DNA from: Mycobacterium sp.
GTDB taxonomy: Bacteria; Actinomycetota; Actinomycetes; Mycobacteriales; Mycobacteriaceae
Length of the DNA: 64,000 bases
Assembly (NCBI GenBank): GCA_023264735.1
Contig: JAHFVD010000019.1
Span: 41,130-105,129, forward strand
Direction: 5' to 3'
Within the stretch, counting starts at the first letter, position 1. Each line of letters opens with the position of its first letter. The notes beneath the pieces are model-generated. The model did no database searches, was not told the origin of the DNA, and saw nothing but the letters and a program-made list of their open reading frames with translations. Of this stretch, positions 60,543-64,000 are shown piece by piece. A program made the translations under genes and the position numbers.

Positions 60543-63056
60543 CTACAACTTCACCGGCATGGCGCCGACGTGCCAGATCTCGTCGCAGTATTCGGCGATC
60601 GCGCGATCGGAGGAGAATTTGCCGCTGCGCGCCGCATTGAGGATCGACATCCGCGACCAGGCGTCGGAATCGTGCCAGGCGGCACTCACCCGGGCCTGGC
60701 AGTCGATATACGAGCGGTAGTCGGCAAGCACCAGGAACGGGTCGTGGTGCAACAGGTTGTCGACCAGTGGCCGCAGCACCTCGGTGTCACCATGGGTGAA
60801 GGTGCCCTGGGCGATCAGTTCGAGCACCTCGGCCAGCTCGGGGTCCCGCTCGACGAAGCTGGTCGGCCGGTAACCGTCAGCCTTCAGCTGTTCGACCTCT
60901 TCGACGGTCAGCCCGAACAGGAAGAAGTTCTCCGGACCCGCCTCTTCGAGGATCTCGACGTTGGCGCCGTCCAGCGTCCCGATGGTCAGCGCACCGTTCA
61001 TCATGAACTTCATGTTCCCGGTGCCCGAGGCTTCCTTGCCCGCGGTGGAGATCTGCTCGGACAGGTTGGCCGCCGGGTAGATCAGGTGGGCGTTCTTGAC
61101 GTTGAAGTTCGGCAGGAACACCACCCGCATGTAGCGGTTGACGTCGGGATCGTTGTTCACGGTGGCGCCGACCGCGGTGATCAGCCTGATCATCCGCTTG
61201 GCGATGAAATAACCCGGCGCGGCCTTGCCACCGAAGATGAACGCACGCGGCGCGATCCCCAACCCGGGGTTGCGCTTGAGCCGGTTGTAGAGGGTGACGA
61301 TGTGCAGCGCATTGAGGTGCTGGCGCTTGTACTCGTGGATCCGCTTGACCTGGATGTCGAACATCCACGTCGGGTCCAGTTCGATGCCGGTCGAGGAGTG
61401 CACATACTCGGCGAGCCGGCTCTTGTTGGCGCGCTTCATATTTCGCCAGCGCTCCCGGAATGCGGGGTCGTCGACGTAGGACTCCAGCCGGCGCAGCTGT
61501 TCCAGGTCGGTCAGCCAGCCGTCGCCGACGGTCTCGTCGATCAGGGTCCGCAGACCCGGGTTGGACAGTGCCAGGAACCGCCGTGGGGTGACACCGTTGG
61601 TCACGTTGCCGAACCGCTCCGGCCACATCTCGTAAAAGTCTTTCAGCACACTGGCTTTCAGTAGTTCGGAGTGCAATGCGGCGACGCCGTTGACAGCATG
61701 GCTGCCGACGGTGGCCAGGTGGGCCATCCGCACACTCTTGCCACCGTCCTCACCGATCAGTGACATCCGCCGGGCCCGGTCTTCGTCGCCGGGGAACTTG
61801 GCCGCCACCTCGTCGAGGAACCGCTCGTTGATCTCGTAGATGATCTCCAGGTGCCGGGGCAGCGATTCGGAAAAGATGCCCAGCGGCCAGGTCTCCAGTG
61901 CCTCGGGCAGCAGGGTGTGGTTGGTATAGGCGAACGTCCCGACGGTGATCTCCCACGCCTCGTCCCACGCCATGTGGTGGTCGTCGATGAGCAGCCGCAA
62001 CAGTTCGGCCACCGCGATCGACGGGTGCGTGTCGTTGAGCTGAATGGCCCACTTGTCGGGCAGTGCGGTCAGCGGCAGGCGGGCGCGTTCGAGGTGGATC
62101 CGCAGGATGTCCTGAAGCGACGAGCTGACGAAGAAGTACTGCTGCTGCAGTCGCAGCCGCTTTCCGGCCTCGGGTTCGTCATTGGGGTAGAGGACCTTCG
62201 AGATCTTCTCCGAGAGCACCTCGTCCTCGACAGCCTTGTAGAAATCGCCGGTGTTGAACGCGTCGAGTGCGAACGAGGACATCGACCGCGCGCTCCACAG
62301 GGTCAGCGTGTTGCAGGTGTTCACCCCGTAGCCCTGGATCGGGGTGTCGTAGGACACGCCCTTGATCACCCGGCGGGGGACCCAGCGCACCCGGTGGTTG
62401 CCCGCGACATCCTCGTACTGCTCGGTGCGCCCGCCCCAGTTCACCAGGTAGCTGGCGTCGGGCTTGTCGATCTCCCAAGGGTTGCCGGCGACGAGCCAGT
62501 TGTCGGTCTTCTCGACCTGCCAGCCGTCCTGGATCTCCTGGTCGAAAATGCCGAACTCGTAACGGATTCCGTAACCGATCGACGGGCGCTGCAGGGTGGC
62601 CAGCGAGTCCAGGTAACAGGCGGCCAGCCGGCCAAGGCCACCGTTGCCGAGGCCGGGCTCCTCCTCACAGGCGAGGATCACGTCGAGGTCTTGGCCCAGC
62701 GCGGCCAGCGCTTCGCGGGCTTGTTCCTCGATGCGCAGGTTCAGCAGGTTGTTGCCGAGCTGCGGCCCCATCAGGAATTCGGCCGACAGGTAGCAGGTCA
62801 CCTTGGCGGGGCCGTGCAGGAGGTCCTGGGTGGTCGCCATCCAGCGCTGCTGCATGCGGTCGCGGACTGCCAGCGCCAACGCGCGGTAGTAATGCTCGGA
62901 CGTCAGCACGCTCGGCGGCCGGGCGATCGAGTAGACCAGATGATCGGCAATCGCACGGCGCAGCGCGTCGGCCGACAGTCCGGTGCGGCTGTGTTCATGC
63001 GGTCGTGCGGCCTCGCCGGTGACGTCCCCCGGGGCGTTGCTCACGACATCCGTCAT
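60543..63056 (-). CDS. glgP: glycogen phosphorylase
   Basis: An 837-residue enzyme of the E. coli/muscle type. The ATG at 63056 has AGGAG 6 nt upstream. The PLP lysine lies in EASGTGNMKFMMNG, followed by LDGANVEI. N-terminal features are AEFLMGPQLGNNLLNL, GLGNGGLGRLAACYLDSLAT and RYEFGIFDQ. It releases glucose 1-phosphate from alpha-1,4-glucans. It heads a five-gene leftward operon with small gaps (9, 9, 17 and 2 bp). The link between glycogen breakdown and the downstream genes is not evident. Confidence 0.95.
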   Translation of the reverse strand: MTDVVSNAPGDVTGEAARPHEHSRTGLSADALRRAIADHLVYSIARPPSVLTSEHYYRALALAVRDRMQQRWMATTQDLLHGPAKVTCYLSAEFLMGPQLGNNLLNLRIEEQAREALAALGQDLDVILACEEEPGLGNGGLGRLAACYLDSLATLQRPSIGYGIRYEFGIFDQEIQDGWQVEKTDNWLVAGNPWEIDKPDASYLVNWGGRTEQYEDVAGNHRVRWVPRRVIKGVSYDTPIQGYGVNTCNTLTLWSARSMSSFALDAFNTGDFYKAVEDEVLSEKISKVLYPNDEPEAGKRLRLQQQYFFVSSSLQDILRIHLERARLPLTALPDKWAIQLNDTHPSIAVAELLRLLIDDHHMAWDEAWEITVGTFAYTNHTLLPEALETWPLGIFSESLPRHLEIIYEINERFLDEVAAKFPGDEDRARRMSLIGEDGGKSVRMAHLATVGSHAVNGVAALHSELLKASVLKDFYEMWPERFGNVTNGVTPRRFLALSNPGLRTLIDETVGDGWLTDLEQLRRLESYVDDPAFRERWRNMKRANKSRLAEYVHSSTGIELDPTWMFDIQVKRIHEYKRQHLNALHIVTLYNRLKRNPGLGIAPRAFIFGGKAAPGYFIAKRMIRLITAVGATVNNDPDVNRYMRVVFLPNFNVKNAHLIYPAANLSEQISTAGKEASGTGNMKFMMNGALTIGTLDGANVEILEEAGPENFFLFGLTVEEVEQLKADGYRPTSFVERDPELAEVLELIAQGTFTHGDTEVLRPLVDNLLHHDPFLVLADYRSYIDCQARVSAAWHDSDAWSRMSILNAARSGKFSSDRAIAEYCDEIWHVGAMPVKL

Positions 63057-63238
63057 TGCACTCTCCTGCTCGGCGACCAGACCGCTGCTCGGTCTCATGC
63101 GAGGACCCGAAGTCTGGCACCGCCGTATTTCGGCGAGGCGAGGTCCACGAGTCGCTCCCGTGAACTATCGCGCATCAGCGTGTGTGCCGCGCGCCGAGCA
63201 AATGCCCTCTATCGGGCGCCGGTCCTACGATCGCGGTC

Positions 63239-63376
63239 ATGACCACGTTGCCGAACCGGCCGAACACCGCTCTGCTCGTCGTCGACGTACAAAACGATGT
63301 CGTTGCCGGGGCCCATGACAGGGATCGGGTCGTGGCGAACATCGCCGCATTGGAGACCAACGAGGTTGCCTGGTAA
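63239..63376 (+). pseudogene. truncated isochorismatase-like hydrolase
   Basis: A 45-codon ORF starting MTTLPNRPNTALLVVDVQND and VVAGAHDRDRVVANIAAL, which is the N-terminus of cysteine hydrolases of the isochorismatase superfamily (the Asp of VVDVQND is the first catalytic residue). After NIAAL the frame turns to ETNEVAW and stops. The lysine and cysteine of the triad and ~130 residues are missing, and no further part is readable downstream. It is most likely a deletion remnant next to the acyl-CoA-dehydrogenase-type gene. Confidence 0.72.
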
Positions 63377-63464
63377 TCCCCTCACCGGCGAGGTCGGCGC
63401 TATACAGTTTCCCAGAGTTGTTCACTGCCCTGTCTCGGGGCCGCCGCAAGATCGGAATCAGGCA

Positions 63465-64000
63465 ATGACGTCGACACTGCAATCGGGGGACCAGCTCGTC
63501 GGATTGGCGCGGGGGATGCGCGAACTCGTGGTGGCGCACGCGGGTGAATCCGAGCGGCTGCGCACGATCGCCCCGGCCGTCGTGGACGAGATGTGGGCCA
63601 GCGGGCTGATGCAGTCGTTCAATCCGATCGCCGCCGGTGGGGTGGAGCCGTCGTTCACCGCGATGATCGAAACCTGGATCGAGATGGCGTGGCAGGACGG
63701 TTCGTTCGGGTGGATCGGGATCGCGAACCTGCCGTCATCGTTCGCCGCCGCGGCGTACCTGCCCGACGAGGGTTTCGCGGAGGTGTTCACCGCCAACGAC
63801 AACCGCGTCACGCTGGGCGGTCAGTTCTTCCCCAACGGCCAGGGCACCGCGGTCGACGGCGGCTACCGCGTGAGCGGCTCGTGGAGTTTCGGGTCGGGCA
63901 CCGGCCACTCCGAGTACGTCTGCGCCGGGTTCTTCCCGATGGACAACGGCGAGATGCGCTGGGCCGCGGAAGGCCCTGAGGGCATGCCCGAGATGCTGGT
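63465..64000 (+). CDS. acyl-CoA dehydrogenase-fold flavoenzyme, 5' part (cut by window edge)
   Basis: The ORF starts MTSTLQSGDQLVGLARGMREL and runs open to the window end (~178 codons). ERLRTIAPAVVDEMWASGLMQSFNP and DGSFGWIGIANLPSSFAAAAYLPDEG, then VTLGGQFFPNGQGTAVDGGYRVSGSWSFGSGTGHSEYVCAGFF, match the N-terminal and middle domains of group D flavin monooxygenases/HsaA-like proteins in the acyl-CoA dehydrogenase fold. These hydroxylate phenols or steroid rings with a separate reductase. The rest lies past base 64000. True beta-oxidation dehydrogenases are the less likely alternative. Confidence 0.82.
   Translation, partial: MTSTLQSGDQLVGLARGMRELVVAHAGESERLRTIAPAVVDEMWASGLMQSFNPIAAGGVEPSFTAMIETWIEMAWQDGSFGWIGIANLPSSFAAAAYLPDEGFAEVFTANDNRVTLGGQFFPNGQGTAVDGGYRVSGSWSFGSGTGHSEYVCAGFFPMDNGEMRWAAEGPEGMPEML

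Noticed and set aside
1..64000. tRNA, rRNA, CRISPR array, insertion sequence or phage genes
   Set aside because: No cloverleaf with CCA end, no regular repeat-spacer series, no transposase or integrase motif was seen on reading; a short or degenerate element could still be missed without a search tool.

Overview
The window is high-GC, tightly packed chromosomal DNA from a mycobacterium, probably an environmental Mycolicibacterium or Mycobacterium species. The evidence is a furA-katG pair with a FurA-type promoter box, an MPT53-like DsbE, an LpqH-family 19-kDa lipoprotein, a cinA, many small secreted proteins with Sec signals, KstR-type steroid operators, and frequent GTG starts. I see no tRNA, rRNA, insertion sequence, phage or CRISPR array.

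Layout. 1-1.1 kb: the 5' part of a GAF-ANTAR regulator behind a STAS protein and a coupled mini-ORF. 1.3-6.2 kb: secreted and membrane proteins mixed with three genes under two KstR-like operators (a nitronate-monooxygenase-type flavoenzyme, a DapB-like oxidoreductase and a FabG3-like steroid dehydrogenase). 6.2-11.1 kb: a four-gene leftward operon of a glycerol-kinase-like FGGY kinase, two FAD oxidoreductases resembling anaerobic glycerol-3-phosphate dehydrogenase parts, and a HAD phosphatase. 11.1-18.2 kb: a PPOX enzyme, a DMT permease, a large secreted GH2 glucosaminidase-like enzyme, a two-part GNAT protein, a PH/GRAM-like membrane protein and cinA. 18.4-27.2 kb: secreted proteins, an alpha/beta hydrolase, an amidase, an AraC/amidohydrolase pair, an AbiEi/DUF559 protein and the LpqH-like lipoprotein. 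27.3-33.5 kb: a helical-repeat protein translationally coupled to a CHAT caspase-like protease, followed by a membrane protein and a coupled pair of unknown proteins. This is the best candidate for an undescribed conflict or signalling system. 33.5-43.5 kb: agmatinase-family protein, two GGDEF proteins (one degenerate, one intact), a methyltransferase, YaaA, a phosphodiesterase, a molybdate-binding regulator with an orphan ModA, Cdh and a STAS protein. 43.6-50.2 kb: luciferase-like oxidoreductase, an Mrr-type nuclease beside a broken alkB, aldo/keto reductase, Mug glycosylase, and a TetR-DUF1214-sulfotransferase operon. 50.2-55.5 kb: mpt53-ccdA, a broken P-loop kinase, katG, furA and a lipoprotein. 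55.6-64 kb: a non-canonical MTHFR-type protein, a MenC-like pseudoenzyme, a five-gene glgP operon, a broken isochorismatase and the start of an acyl-CoA-dehydrogenase-fold enzyme.

The order nitronate monooxygenase, cinA, STAS protein, katG, furA, with matching orientations, recalls from memory the M. tuberculosis Rv1894c-Rv1909c backbone. Here about 30 kb of extra genes separate cinA from katG. Three gene remnants (alkB, P-loop kinase, isochorismatase) and two proteins that have lost catalytic residues (a GGDEF protein and a MenC-like protein) show ongoing decay within this accessory stretch.
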